Positions 47,373-56,121 of a DNA stretch of 64,000 nucleotides are shown here, piece after piece. The DNA is from Promethearchaeota archaeon (GTDB taxonomy: Archaea; Asgardarchaeota; Lokiarchaeia; Sigyniarchaeales; SOKP01). The stretch lies in assembly GCA_019057865.1 (NCBI GenBank), contig JAHLWP010000013.1:26181-90180 (forward strand). Direction: 5' to 3'. The notes under the pieces were generated by a model. The model worked only from the letters and a program-made list of their open reading frames with translations, was not told the DNA's origin and did not search any database. Made by a program: the position numbers and the translations under genes. Each line of letters opens with the position of its first letter. Positions within the stretch are counted from its first letter, which is position 1.

Positions 47373-48470
47373 TTAAAAGGTGCTTTTATCACCAATAATT
47401 AAATTATCTTTACTTATATTTTCAACTTTTATATTACTTCCCATGATTGAATTTTCTGTAATGATATTTTTCAGTTCTACGCACTTTTCAATAACGCAAT
47501 TTTTTAAAATTGAATTTAGTATGTGTGAATTTATCCCTATAGTTACATATGGTCCAATGACGGAGTTTATAATATTTGTATTTTTGCCAACATGTATAGG
47601 ATTTTTTATAAAAGACTTATCTACAGTAATATTTAATTCTTGAAAATCCTCTTTTTTGATAGAATTTTGTTCTAAAAGATATTTATTTCCATTTAACACT
47701 TCAGAAGGACGTCCAAAGTCTAATACACCTTGTTTTAAATTAACAGCAGCAATTTTATAACCACTATTTACTAAATCTTGAAGGCTTTCTGTTAAATATA
47801 TTTCTTTTGAATCTTTTTTTCTATTATCTAGATATTTTTTGATATTTCTAAAAAGTGTATGTGTAGCAGAATTTGAAAAAGCATAAATGCCAGCAATAGC
47901 TAAATTTGATATAAATTCTTTTGGTTTTTCGACTAATCTTCTTATAATTGAATTCTCATCAATAGTTACGATACCATACGAAATTGCATCTTCTTTTGGA
48001 ACTTCTATTACAGTAATGATTCCATCTACGTCTGATTCATAATACCGATACATTAAGTAAGAATATTCGGCAATTGGAATCATATCACTTAGAAAAATTA
48101 AAGATCCCGCTCTTTTATCATCTTCATTGGATTTGAATTCTTCTTTCTTAAATCTTTTATGTGCTAAGTATACAGCTTCTCCAAGTCCCCAATAATATGG
48201 AATATCCTCCTTATAGCCACGTGGGACTTGCTCGATAAAAGTAAGTTTAAATTTATCGCTATAATTCTTTTTAATATACTCAATAATTTGTCTTTTCTTG
48301 TATCCAACGATTAGGATTAATTCAGTATCAGAATCAAATGTATTTGTGAATTTATCTAAGATGTGGTCTAGGACTGTTTTGCCTGCAACTCTAATAAAAG
48401 CCTTTGGCTTGCTTAAAGTGAAGGGGCGAAGTCTTGAACCTATGCCAGCCACCGGACCGATAATCTTCAT
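47373..48470 (-). CDS. Sugar-phosphate nucleotidyltransferase with C-terminal left-handed beta-helix
   Basis: A 365-residue NDP-sugar pyrophosphorylase. The N-terminal catalytic domain starts with MKIIGPVAGIGSRLRPFTLSK (NTP-binding loop), has KPKAFIRVAGK and LIFLSDMIP, with the metal Asp, and VEKPKEFISN. The last ~90 residues are hexapeptide repeats (NPIHVGKNTNIINSVIG, TIGINSHILNSILKN), a left-handed beta-helix typical of glucose-1-phosphate thymidylyl-/uridylyltransferases of archaea. It supplies activated sugar for surface glycans. It follows the GPN GTPase gene on the same strand. Confidence 0.9.
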   Translation of the reverse strand: MKIIGPVAGIGSRLRPFTLSKPKAFIRVAGKTVLDHILDKFTNTFDSDTELILIVGYKKRQIIEYIKKNYSDKFKLTFIEQVPRGYKEDIPYYWGLGEAVYLAHKRFKKEEFKSNEDDKRAGSLIFLSDMIPIAEYSYLMYRYYESDVDGIITVIEVPKEDAISYGIVTIDENSIIRRLVEKPKEFISNLAIAGIYAFSNSATHTLFRNIKKYLDNRKKDSKEIYLTESLQDLVNSGYKIAAVNLKQGVLDFGRPSEVLNGNKYLLEQNSIKKEDFQELNITVDKSFIKNPIHVGKNTNIINSVIGPYVTIGINSHILNSILKNCVIEKCVELKNIITENSIMGSNIKVENISKDNLIIGDKSTF

Positions 48471-48533
48471 TTTTCGTAGAGAATGATTTTATACTAAATT
48501 AAAATAATTTTACTTTACTTATATCTTAGGGTA

Positions 48534-49310
48534 TTAATAAGATTTTGATTTATAAGAATCAAAAACTCTTTGTAAATATCCAAATAATAGATCAAGACCA
48601 TGTTCTTCTCTCGTACTACAAGGTATTAGTTCTGCAGTTGATCCCATTTGAAGAAAAACTTCAGATAAATTCATTGACAATTCTCTAATTAATCCACTTT
48701 CTCTTTCACTTGTAGATTCTTCCAATGCTTGAAAATCTTGACTCCAATTAACAATCATATCTATCTGATCCTCATCTAATAAGTCTGCTTTAGAAAGAAC
48801 ATTAATTTGAGGGATTTTTCTAAATCGAAATTGTACAGAAGCAGCTAGAAGTAATGTTGAAATAAAACCATTTGGTCTGAGTACAAAGTTAGAATCAAAA
48901 AGAAAGCTTACAGATCTTTGAATGGATCCAAATCCTAATGCACTAGCTATCAATGGTCCTGTTTCACGAAATGCAAAAAGTTCTAACTGACCCGCTGTAT
49001 CTACTAAAATCCAATCTGGATTAAACTCGTCTATCTCATCCTTAATATCATCTAGATAATTAACCATTAAATCAGAAGCCAATATCATCGCTCCGTTAGG
49101 ACCTAATCCATATTTTTCCATAACTTCCTCAAGAACAATGAAATCCCTGATATCTATATCAGGAGCGTAAGAAATAACTCTTACACCAGGATCCAAATTT
49201 ATTGTAATAACTGAAACTTCAGGGTCTCGATTTGAAATATAGTGTTTTAAATCACCGGTAAGTGTAGACTTTCCACTTCCCGCTGTTCCTATGAAGTAAT
49301 TTAATAAAAT
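48534..49310 (-). CDS. GPN-loop GTPase
   Basis: A GPN GTPase related to Gpn1-3/XAB1 and archaeal PAB0955. Walker A is GTAGSGKST; the defining Gly-Pro-Asn insertion is in GLGPNGAMI; further motifs are DTAGQLELF and LSKADLL. A TTG at 49337 is in frame, but the ribosome-binding site GAGGT (49319-49323) lies inside that version. Starting at ATT 49310, with the same spacing as in the E2 gene, gives 258 residues beginning LLNYFIGTAGSGKS, which matches the family's short lead. Eukaryotic members help assemble RNA polymerase II; the archaeal role is unclear. Confidence 0.9.
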   Translation of the reverse strand: MLLNYFIGTAGSGKSTLTGDLKHYISNRDPEVSVITINLDPGVRVISYAPDIDIRDFIVLEEVMEKYGLGPNGAMILASDLMVNYLDDIKDEIDEFNPDWILVDTAGQLELFAFRETGPLIASALGFGSIQRSVSFLFDSNFVLRPNGFISTLLLAASVQFRFRKIPQINVLSKADLLDEDQIDMIVNWSQDFQALEESTSERESGLIRELSMNLSEVFLQMGSTAELIPCSTREEHGLDLLFGYLQRVFDSYKSKSY

Positions 49311-49318
49311 TTTTTTTA

Positions 49319-49323
49319 ACCTC
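49319..49323 (-). promoter_or_regulatory. Shine-Dalgarno site of the GPN GTPase gene
   Basis: GAGGT aligned to AGGAGGTGAT puts the ATT at 49310 exactly 5 bases after the end of the consensus, as for the E2 and longin-GTPase genes. It lies inside the coding region if the upstream TTG is used. Confidence 0.5.
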
Positions 49324-49452
49324 GAATGAATAAACAAGCTTTAATTATAATTTAATATTGGAAAGCAATAAAAGATTTATTAGTATTTATTCATGATGCA
49401 TTTAATCTAAATAATTTCGATTTTATTTTAAATTAAAGCAAAATTCCGAAAC

Positions 49453-50427
49453 TCACTTAGGTTTTTTTAATTTTTCTAAGGATAGTTCTTTTTTTTTATG
49501 TTTCTCTAATCGTTTTATTTGATTCTTAATAGCTTCTTCTTCTTTTTCCTCTAATTGTTTTTCATCTAGGATTAAACTTTTAAGTTCTTCATCACTCATA
49601 GGTTCTAAAATATCTTTTATACTAAATCCGTTATTTTTTTCATAACTTTCTTTAAAAACCGATTTCATTTCTTTAATTACTAATATTTTAGCTGAAGATA
49701 CTCCACTTTGGATTAAACCATCTTTTGAATATGGTTGTTTTATTCTTTCAATACCTATTTCTTGACTTCTTTTAATAACAGGAGGAGCTGGAAGATATTG
49801 TTGATTGGTAAAACTCCCGTTTTTTAAGATTACTGTTAGATTTTTTAATTGCTCTTCAATATTCTTTAATGTCTTATTACTTTCACTGATCATTGAATTC
49901 AGTGAATTATTTTTAGGAGTGGATTCAAACGCTTTCTTTTCATATACAATAGTTCTTTTTTGTTCATATTTAGTATATTCTGTTTTGATTTCTTCATAGA
50001 TTTTTTCTTGAGTAAAAGTACCTTTTAGATTTTTATTTGGGTCTAAATTTTCAATCTCGTATTCTATATAACAATCCTCATTAATTGAGATTTCTGACAT
50101 TTTAAATGTATCCTCAAAAGAATATTCAATACGTTGACCTGAATATAAAAATACTACTAAACGTAATATCTTAATTTGAAGATTCTCAAGAGTACTAATC
50201 AAATCTAAATCAATTGCAAAAGATAAAGCTTCTTTTGAATGAAATAACTTTTTGATGGAAATTAAATAGGGTGGTTCTTTATAAAAGACTTCTTGTTTTA
50301 AAATTTCAAATTGTAGATTTAAGCGTTTTATATTTTCAGGAAGGAATAATTGCTTTTCCTCCTTATTCTTTTTAAATTCTAAAAAAAGTTTATTTTGATC
50401 GTCCCAAAAAATTTGGAACAATTCCAT
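49453..50427 (-). CDS. Hypothetical protein with coiled-coil C-terminus
   Basis: 324 residues. The N-terminal ~160 residues look beta-rich (FSIDL-like strands, VFLYSGQRIEYSFED), the middle has a short coiled coil (SMISESNKTLKNIEEQLKNL), and the end is a highly charged helix with ILEPMSDEELKSLILDE and a Lys-rich tail. No signal or membrane segment, no known motif. The architecture is similar in style to other Asgard-only cytosolic proteins. It is co-oriented with the small gene upstream at 50526 but with 98 bases between. Function unknown. Confidence 0.6.
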   Translation of the reverse strand: MELFQIFWDDQNKLFLEFKKNKEEKQLFLPENIKRLNLQFEILKQEVFYKEPPYLISIKKLFHSKEALSFAIDLDLISTLENLQIKILRLVVFLYSGQRIEYSFEDTFKMSEISINEDCYIEYEIENLDPNKNLKGTFTQEKIYEEIKTEYTKYEQKRTIVYEKKAFESTPKNNSLNSMISESNKTLKNIEEQLKNLTVILKNGSFTNQQYLPAPPVIKRSQEIGIERIKQPYSKDGLIQSGVSSAKILVIKEMKSVFKESYEKNNGFSIKDILEPMSDEELKSLILDEKQLEEKEEEAIKNQIKRLEKHKKKELSLEKLKKPK

Positions 50428-50525
50428 TATTGTATATAACCCTTAATATTTTACTTAAATCTTACAATTTATTAGATTGAAATTATTATTGAGTTAAATC
50501 TTTAAAAAATATCGAGTTGCTAAAT

Positions 50526-50924
50526 TTATTGATTTTTATATAATTTTAAGTTTAATTCTGAAAGAAAATATATAGACCTTTTTAAATTGTTCTTAAAATA
50601 GTCAATTTCTTCCCTCGACTGTTCTCCAATATAATTATCTATATCAAGTACCAATATTGCTTCTTGATCATGTAATTTTCTTAATGCAATCTCTTGTAGT
50701 TTTTCCCATTCCTCATCAGCAAATTTTTCTTTATTCAATAAACCGTCCACTGAACAGATATTTACCAGTTTTTTATGGGTTATCTGAAGGATAGACTCAA
50801 TTTTAATAAAATATTCTCTAAAACGAATAGAACCAACTAAATATATCTTATTTTCTTTTATTTTTAAGAAATCATAATCTTTAAAATCAGCCAAGAAATT
50901 CTTATTTAATCGTTCTTTCTTCAT
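50526..50924 (-). CDS. Hypothetical protein, unrecognised
   Basis: 132 residues, basic start (MKKERLNKNFLADFKDYDF), a predicted strand pair KIYLVGSIRF, then helical sequence with EKFADEEWEKLQEIALRKL and LVLDIDNYIGEQSREEI. No membrane or metal-binding signature. It is divergent from the restriction-modification gene, sharing a 170-base AT-rich region. No family recognised. Confidence 0.58.
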   Translation of the reverse strand: MKKERLNKNFLADFKDYDFLKIKENKIYLVGSIRFREYFIKIESILQITHKKLVNICSVDGLLNKEKFADEEWEKLQEIALRKLHDQEAILVLDIDNYIGEQSREEIDYFKNNLKRSIYFLSELNLKLYKNQ

Positions 50925-51097
50925 AATTCGAATTTACTCCTTGTTTTATAACATTTTTAAAATTAATAAAAAAATTTTAACAATTATGTTATCTAGATAT
51001 TATATAATTTTTTACCTATTATTTAGGTATATTTTACCAATTAATTGTTCAAAGTTTTAAATCTCATTACCAAAATAAATTAGTCTTTTTATTACAT

Positions 51098-54000
51098 ATG
51101 GCTAGCGAAACTATCAATTATAATGAGTTTTCAGATGATAAAATCTTTAGTATTTTTGAGAATGCTATATTAGAAGGAGTCAAAACAAAGTATTATGAAA
51201 AATTAAAATTTGGAAAACCATTAAAATCAAAATATTTGATTATTGAAAGTGATCCTGAATCTTATACAAGAAGAAAACTAGAGCCTTGTATTAAAAAATT
51301 TTTTCCTGATTTTGATTTACATGCTGAAATTCATAAAAAAACAAGCTTAGGTAATTTAAGAAAACCGGATGGTTTTATAATTTCAAAAGATCAAAAAATA
51401 AATAAAAATCTTCTTATTGAATGGGAGCCTTTTAATGAAGATCTTAGAGTTAAAAGAGAACATGGCGTAAACCAAGCAAAATTGTGGATTTCAGACATTA
51501 ATATTGGAAATCAAAACAATGCTTTAGTTACTAATGGAAAGGAATGGATTTTCATCACTACTCAAGAAATGAAAAATGAGATTAGAGTAATTGAACGAGA
51601 TTTAACAATTAAAGAAGCATTCAAATTAATGGAAAATATTTATAATGATGAAAAAATTCAAGAAAAATCATTAGATGAAGCTATTGATATCACTGAAAAG
51701 TTTTATAACTGGTATATAGCATTAATTCATGGAGGAGAATATATTGATAAAGAAAATAAAAAGAAGATACTACCAAAAGAAGATTCCTTAATAAATAATG
51801 TGTTAAATGCTTCATCTGAAAAAGAAAAACAAAATTTTATCAGGTTAAATTTTTTTCGATTAATTTTTATTAGAATTTTAACAGAATATGGGATTATCCG
51901 AGGTGATATTCTTAATTATTTAAGCAATATCGAACCAGAAAATTTTTATAATCGAATCAACCAGCTTTATTTCGAGAGTTTAAATACACCCTTAAATGAA
52001 AGAGAAAACATTCCTAAAACTTATTATAATATTCCATATTTAAATGGTGACTTATTTAGAGAAAAACCAATAGACATAAAAGGTTTAAGAATACGAAGAA
52101 ATTCTTTTATAAAAGCGATTCAATTTTTAAGGACATTCCACTTTAAGAAAGAATATGAAGATATTCAGAATAATTATAAGATAGATAATACAATAGATCC
52201 TGAAATCTTAGGTCACATTTTTGAAAAGACAATTGAAGATAGGAAGAGTAGTGGTATCTATTACACTCCTCAATTAATAACTCAATTCATGGCTAAGGAA
52301 ATTATTGAAAATTATGTAAAAAAGAGAATCATTAATTATTTAAAAGAAAAAAACGATTTACAATGGAAATATATCGAGCAATTAGAAGATATTTATGATT
52401 TACCTAATGTTATTTTAAAAAAAATCTTTTTTACTATAATTAAAAAACTAAAAATTTGTGATCCCGCTGTAGGATCAGGGGCATTTCTTTTAAGTTGTGG
52501 AAATATCCTTTTTCAGGTAAGAAAACAAATGATGAAAAAATTAGGATTATATGAAAATGAATATGAAATAAAAAAAGAGATAATTCAAGATAACCTATAT
52601 GGAGTAGATATTAAAGAAGCTGCTGTTGATATATGTAAATTAAGATTATGGCTCTGGATAATTCAGAAGCAAGAACCTGAACCCTTACCTAATATTGATT
52701 TTAATATAAGAAAGGGTAATTCTTTGATTGGCTATACAAATCTTGAAACTATTAAAATTGATGTTGAAGATATTAGTTCTTGGGTAAAAAAAGCAGATTT
52801 AGCAGATATTTTTATGGAACGGAATAATTTAATAAAAGAATACTACTCTGTAAGAAATCCTTCTCATCAAAGAAAACTTAAAGAAGATATTGATGAATTA
52901 ACAAAAATTTTTAACATAAAATTAAACGATGCGATACAGAACGACTTAAAAAAAGAAAAAGTCAATATCAAAACATCAGAAATTTCTGATCTTAGTTTTT
53001 TTCATTGGATTATGGAATTTTCTGAAGTTTTCGAAAAAAATAACGGTTTTGACATTATTATTGGTAACCCGCCATATTTTAGAATAACTTTTGCACCTAA
53101 GACTGAACAAAGAATAATTGGAAGGTTAGGGATTCTAAAGAACTATCATCATGGTCAAGGGGATATTTATTATGATTTTACTGTTCGGTGTTTTGAGTTA
53201 TTAAGAGAAGGTGGACAATTTATTTTTATAACTTCCCGTTATTGGTTAGAATCTGCATATGCTAATTATTTAAAAAAATATTTGAAGGAAAAGGTAAATC
53301 TTATAAAGATAGTAGACTTTAGAGAACAATTAATCTTTAAAGGAGTGGACATACATAATTCTATCCTTTATTATGAAAAGGAGAATCCCAATTTATCAAA
53401 TAATAATTTTAATGTATATTTATTTAATGAAAACCTTCCTGTTAATTTAAAAAGTGCAAATTTGAAAGATTATTTGGAAGATATCGGATATTTCAATATA
53501 AATGAGTGGAATTTTGATGAAAATTGGGCATTTGTGCCAAAAGAACATAAGGAACTCTTTAAAAAGATTAAGAAAACGAAAACTAAATTAGGGGATGATT
53601 ATAATTGTAATCAGTATACAAACTCATTTAGAAAAAGGCATAAACCAATATTAATATTTGAGGAAAAACCTAATAATTTACCCGAAAAATTCTTAAGAAA
53701 TTACCGAAAAATGGGTGAAATTAAAAATTATATTGTAGAACCTCATTTAAATAAATTTGCTATTGTAATTCATAATAAAGATGAAGCTTGGGATAATACT
53801 AAATTAAAGCAATATCTATCATCAAAGAATATTTTAAAATCCGATTTAATTGAAATTAAAAAGAATAGTGAAAAAAATATAGATAAATATCAAGAGATAA
53901 TTTATGTTGGTTATCGAATCCCAAGATTATCTTATAATTTTGTTTATGTAGATGATAATACTTGGGTAGATAATACATACTTTATAACCAAGAAAAAAGC

Positions 54001-54355
54001 AACAGCATTCCCATTAAAGTATTTAATCGCTGTTCTTAATTCTGATTTAATGAGATATTATATTGATATTGTGGGAAAGAAAAAGGAGAATGAAATTGAG
54101 ATTGGATCAACTTTTTTAAAAAATTTACCAATAATACAGCGACGTGGATCCTTAACAGATGATACTCTTATTTTAATTGATAAAATTGAAAACCAAGTAT
54201 CTAAAATTATAGAATTAGAAAGAAGAAATAAAAATATTGATGATCAAATAATTGAATTAAATAAGAAGATTTATTCTCTTTATGAGATTAATGAAGAAGA
54301 ACGAATTTTAATTCAAAATTATATCTCTGAGATAAATTTAAAATTATTTCAGTAA
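51098..54355 (+). CDS. Type IIG-like restriction-modification protein (N6-adenine methyltransferase)
   Basis: A single 1085-residue polypeptide of the Eco57I/MmeI style. The N-terminal part may hold the nuclease (KPDGFIISKD, LLIEWEP as a possible PD-(D/E)XK site). A helical connector carries SSGIYYTPQLITQFM, then methyltransferase motif I CDPAVGSGAFLL (~455) and motif IV IIIGNPPYF (~657). The C-terminal ~350 residues are a target-recognition region (YRIPRLSYNFVYVDDNTWVDNTYF) plus a coiled coil. Such enzymes methylate one strand of an asymmetric site and cut unmodified DNA. It stands alone: no separate specificity or restriction gene is next to it. Confidence 0.9.
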   Translation: MASETINYNEFSDDKIFSIFENAILEGVKTKYYEKLKFGKPLKSKYLIIESDPESYTRRKLEPCIKKFFPDFDLHAEIHKKTSLGNLRKPDGFIISKDQKINKNLLIEWEPFNEDLRVKREHGVNQAKLWISDINIGNQNNALVTNGKEWIFITTQEMKNEIRVIERDLTIKEAFKLMENIYNDEKIQEKSLDEAIDITEKFYNWYIALIHGGEYIDKENKKKILPKEDSLINNVLNASSEKEKQNFIRLNFFRLIFIRILTEYGIIRGDILNYLSNIEPENFYNRINQLYFESLNTPLNERENIPKTYYNIPYLNGDLFREKPIDIKGLRIRRNSFIKAIQFLRTFHFKKEYEDIQNNYKIDNTIDPEILGHIFEKTIEDRKSSGIYYTPQLITQFMAKEIIENYVKKRIINYLKEKNDLQWKYIEQLEDIYDLPNVILKKIFFTIIKKLKICDPAVGSGAFLLSCGNILFQVRKQMMKKLGLYENEYEIKKEIIQDNLYGVDIKEAAVDICKLRLWLWIIQKQEPEPLPNIDFNIRKGNSLIGYTNLETIKIDVEDISSWVKKADLADIFMERNNLIKEYYSVRNPSHQRKLKEDIDELTKIFNIKLNDAIQNDLKKEKVNIKTSEISDLSFFHWIMEFSEVFEKNNGFDIIIGNPPYFRITFAPKTEQRIIGRLGILKNYHHGQGDIYYDFTVRCFELLREGGQFIFITSRYWLESAYANYLKKYLKEKVNLIKIVDFREQLIFKGVDIHNSILYYEKENPNLSNNNFNVYLFNENLPVNLKSANLKDYLEDIGYFNINEWNFDENWAFVPKEHKELFKKIKKTKTKLGDDYNCNQYTNSFRKRHKPILIFEEKPNNLPEKFLRNYRKMGEIKNYIVEPHLNKFAIVIHNKDEAWDNTKLKQYLSSKNILKSDLIEIKKNSEKNIDKYQEIIYVGYRIPRLSYNFVYVDDNTWVDNTYFITKKKATAFPLKYLIAVLNSDLMRYYIDIVGKKKENEIEIGSTFLKNLPIIQRRGSLTDDTLILIDKIENQVSKIIELERRNKNIDDQIIELNKKIYSLYEINEEERILIQNYISEINLKLFQ

Positions 54356-54407
54356 TTTTTGGAGTAATATTTTTAACTGTCTTTAATAAAGAAGTAAATA
54401 AGAAAAG

Positions 54408-54785
54408 TTAATCTCTCTTAATTATAATATCCTCAATCCCAATCCACTCCTTTGCCTCCTCCAGACTAGCCACAATTTTTCTTTTAGAGGACTCTGCTCT
54501 TTCTAATAAAATTTGAGCTTCTTTATCTAAAACAGGATTATCTGCTACAATATAGGCCGATCTCACTAATCTATCGTTATTTTTTTTAAGGAAATCTAAT
54601 ATAATCTCAAAAGATTTAAGATTAAGTAATATAAAATCTAATCCATCGACTATAACAGAAAAAGATGATAAATTCTTTGTCTTTTCATTAAATTCACTTA
54701 TAAAACGTTCAGCAACGGAAGGTGGCATTGTCCCTAGCGCTTTTGTATAGAATTCATTTTCACCTATTTTCTCAATCCGGAACAT
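54408..54785 (-). CDS. Small alpha/beta protein, SpoIIAA/STAS-like
   Basis: 125 residues alternating strands and helices: FSVIVDGLDFILLNLKSFEIILDFL in the middle, RSAYIVADNPVLDKEAQILL later, then AKEWIGIED at the end. The pattern matches the SpoIIAA-like/STAS fold used to bind partners or lipids, often found as 'DUF3478' type small proteins, but no residue is decisive. Convergent with the restriction-modification gene. Function unknown. Confidence 0.5.
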   Translation of the reverse strand: MFRIEKIGENEFYTKALGTMPPSVAERFISEFNEKTKNLSSFSVIVDGLDFILLNLKSFEIILDFLKKNNDRLVRSAYIVADNPVLDKEAQILLERAESSKRKIVASLEEAKEWIGIEDIIIKRD

Positions 54786-54973
54786 TGTTTTAATTTCGAA
54801 TTTCTTTAGCTTTTAAATAAATAATTGTTAATTTTTCATATTAATTTTATCACAATTTTCCAATTTTCACTTAAAAAATGGAACGATCAATATGAAACAG
54901 CTTTAAGATCGTGAAATCGGGCTTTCACGAAAATTTTTCTTCAAAATAATTCCAAAAAAGGAAAGCAGGAATC

Positions 54974-55452
54974 TTATTTTCTTCTTTTCTTTTTAATTAT
55001 TTCTATAAATTCTATTATTGTTCCAAAAATTTTCTCAGTATTCATGTAAGATATTTTAGTCTAGGTGGAAATGTACCAGTTTGTATAGGTTCTATACCTT
55101 GCTTTTGGAATTCATCAATATATTCTTGTAAATTATCAATAAAAACACCAAAATGATGAATTCCTTCTCTTTTAGTGTCATTGAATTCTTTATAAACGCA
55201 ATCACCTTCAATCCATTGAAAAATCTCGATTTGCACATTGAAACATCGACTAATTCCTAATTTTAAAGAAAATTTTGTATCCTTGCCCCGATATTTAGCT
55301 GAATGGTCCAGATCTTCAGAAAAGATGAATTTTGGCATGTTAAAAAGAGATTCCATAATTTTTGCTTGTTTTTCAACATCCTTGTAGATATAACATATAT
55401 GATTTATTTTCAGATTTCCTAGATCAATACCTATACTCTTTTCCATTTTCAA
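54974..55452 (-). pseudogene. VOC-family (glyoxalase-like) protein with C-terminal frameshift
   Basis: The first 136 residues are a vicinal-oxygen-chelate protein: ICYIYKDVEKQAKIMESLF, FSLKLGISRCFNVQIEIFQ and HHFGVFIDNLQEYIDEF. The frame stops at RLKYLT (55042). Just beyond, another frame reads NTEKIFGTIIEFIEIIKKK and stops at 54974; this is the usual VOC ending ('dtek.fGtiiEfie'). One missing base near 55043 would join them. So this is a recent frameshift or a sequence error. Relatives include methylmalonyl-CoA epimerases, but the substrate cannot be stated. Confidence 0.72.
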
Positions 55453-55614
55453 TCGATAATAATATATTGATTTGATAAAGTATATTTCAATCTTAAGGTA
55501 TAAAAAAATATATAAAAAGAAAAATTGTCATTCAAAATAAAAAGAAATAATCCTAAAAAACAAAAATATCTAAAATAATTAAAAAAAAAGAAGAATTAAC
55601 GCTCTATATAATGG

Positions 55615-55911
55615 ATGATTCATGTGAAAAAAATTATAATTTACGATTATAAAACCAAAGAAAACGAAACTCATAGCCTTGTTGCTGAAATAAATGATAA
55701 TGGTGATCTAGTCCTATCAGGATACGATTGTGGTCAATCAGTAAAAGAATTTTTTGGAGATTATGATCACGAATATTGGTTAACGGTAAAATCAGAGAAT
55801 ATTCCTGAAGTTTTATTACATTTAATAAAAGAAAGTTTTAAAAGCGACACAGAATTTAGAGATTGGCTTGAAAAAAAGAATATCCAATTTAAGTTCTATT
55901 CATATACTTAA
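55615..55911 (+). CDS. Small hypothetical protein, unrecognised
   Basis: 98 residues, beta-rich N-terminal part (KKIIIYDYKTKENE, HSLVAEINDNGDLVLSGYDCG) and a helical end (EVLLHLIKESFKSDTEF, DWLEKKN). GTG four codons in is another possible start. No motif. Preceded by 160 AT-rich bases and followed by two short sequences repeated elsewhere nearby (55933 and 55991). Confidence 0.6.
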   Translation: MIHVKKIIIYDYKTKENETHSLVAEINDNGDLVLSGYDCGQSVKEFFGDYDHEYWLTVKSENIPEVLLHLIKESFKSDTEFRDWLEKKNIQFKFYSYT

Positions 55912-55932
55912 ATAGATAACTTTGTCATCTGA

Positions 55933-55960
55933 AACTTTTTCTTTAATCGCTGAAATTGAA
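55933..55960 (+). repeat. Short repeat B, copy 1
   Basis: ACTTTTTCTTTAAT-CGC-TGAAATTGAATT recurs, with two or three differences, at 59293-59320 after another gene. Both copies follow the stop codon of a plus-strand gene closely. Confidence 0.5.
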
Positions 55961-55990
55961 TTACTCTATTATTAAACTTTTCAACCCTAA

Positions 55991-56040
55991 CGGTCTCTTT
56001 TTAACCTTATCAAAAATTTTAAGATAAAAAGCAATAGCGA
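55991..56040 (+). repeat. Short repeat A, copy 1
   Basis: TTTTTAACCTTATCAAAAAT then TTAAG and AAGCAATAGC; nearly the same ~48 bases occur at 58336-58383. The copies flank the TPR/zinc-ribbon gene. Confidence 0.55.
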
Positions 56041-56121
56041 AATAAATTTGATTTGATTTAATAGATTTGAATTAATAATAAAAGAAAATGTTTGACTTTA
56101 ATTTACTGTTCAATAGAAAGA

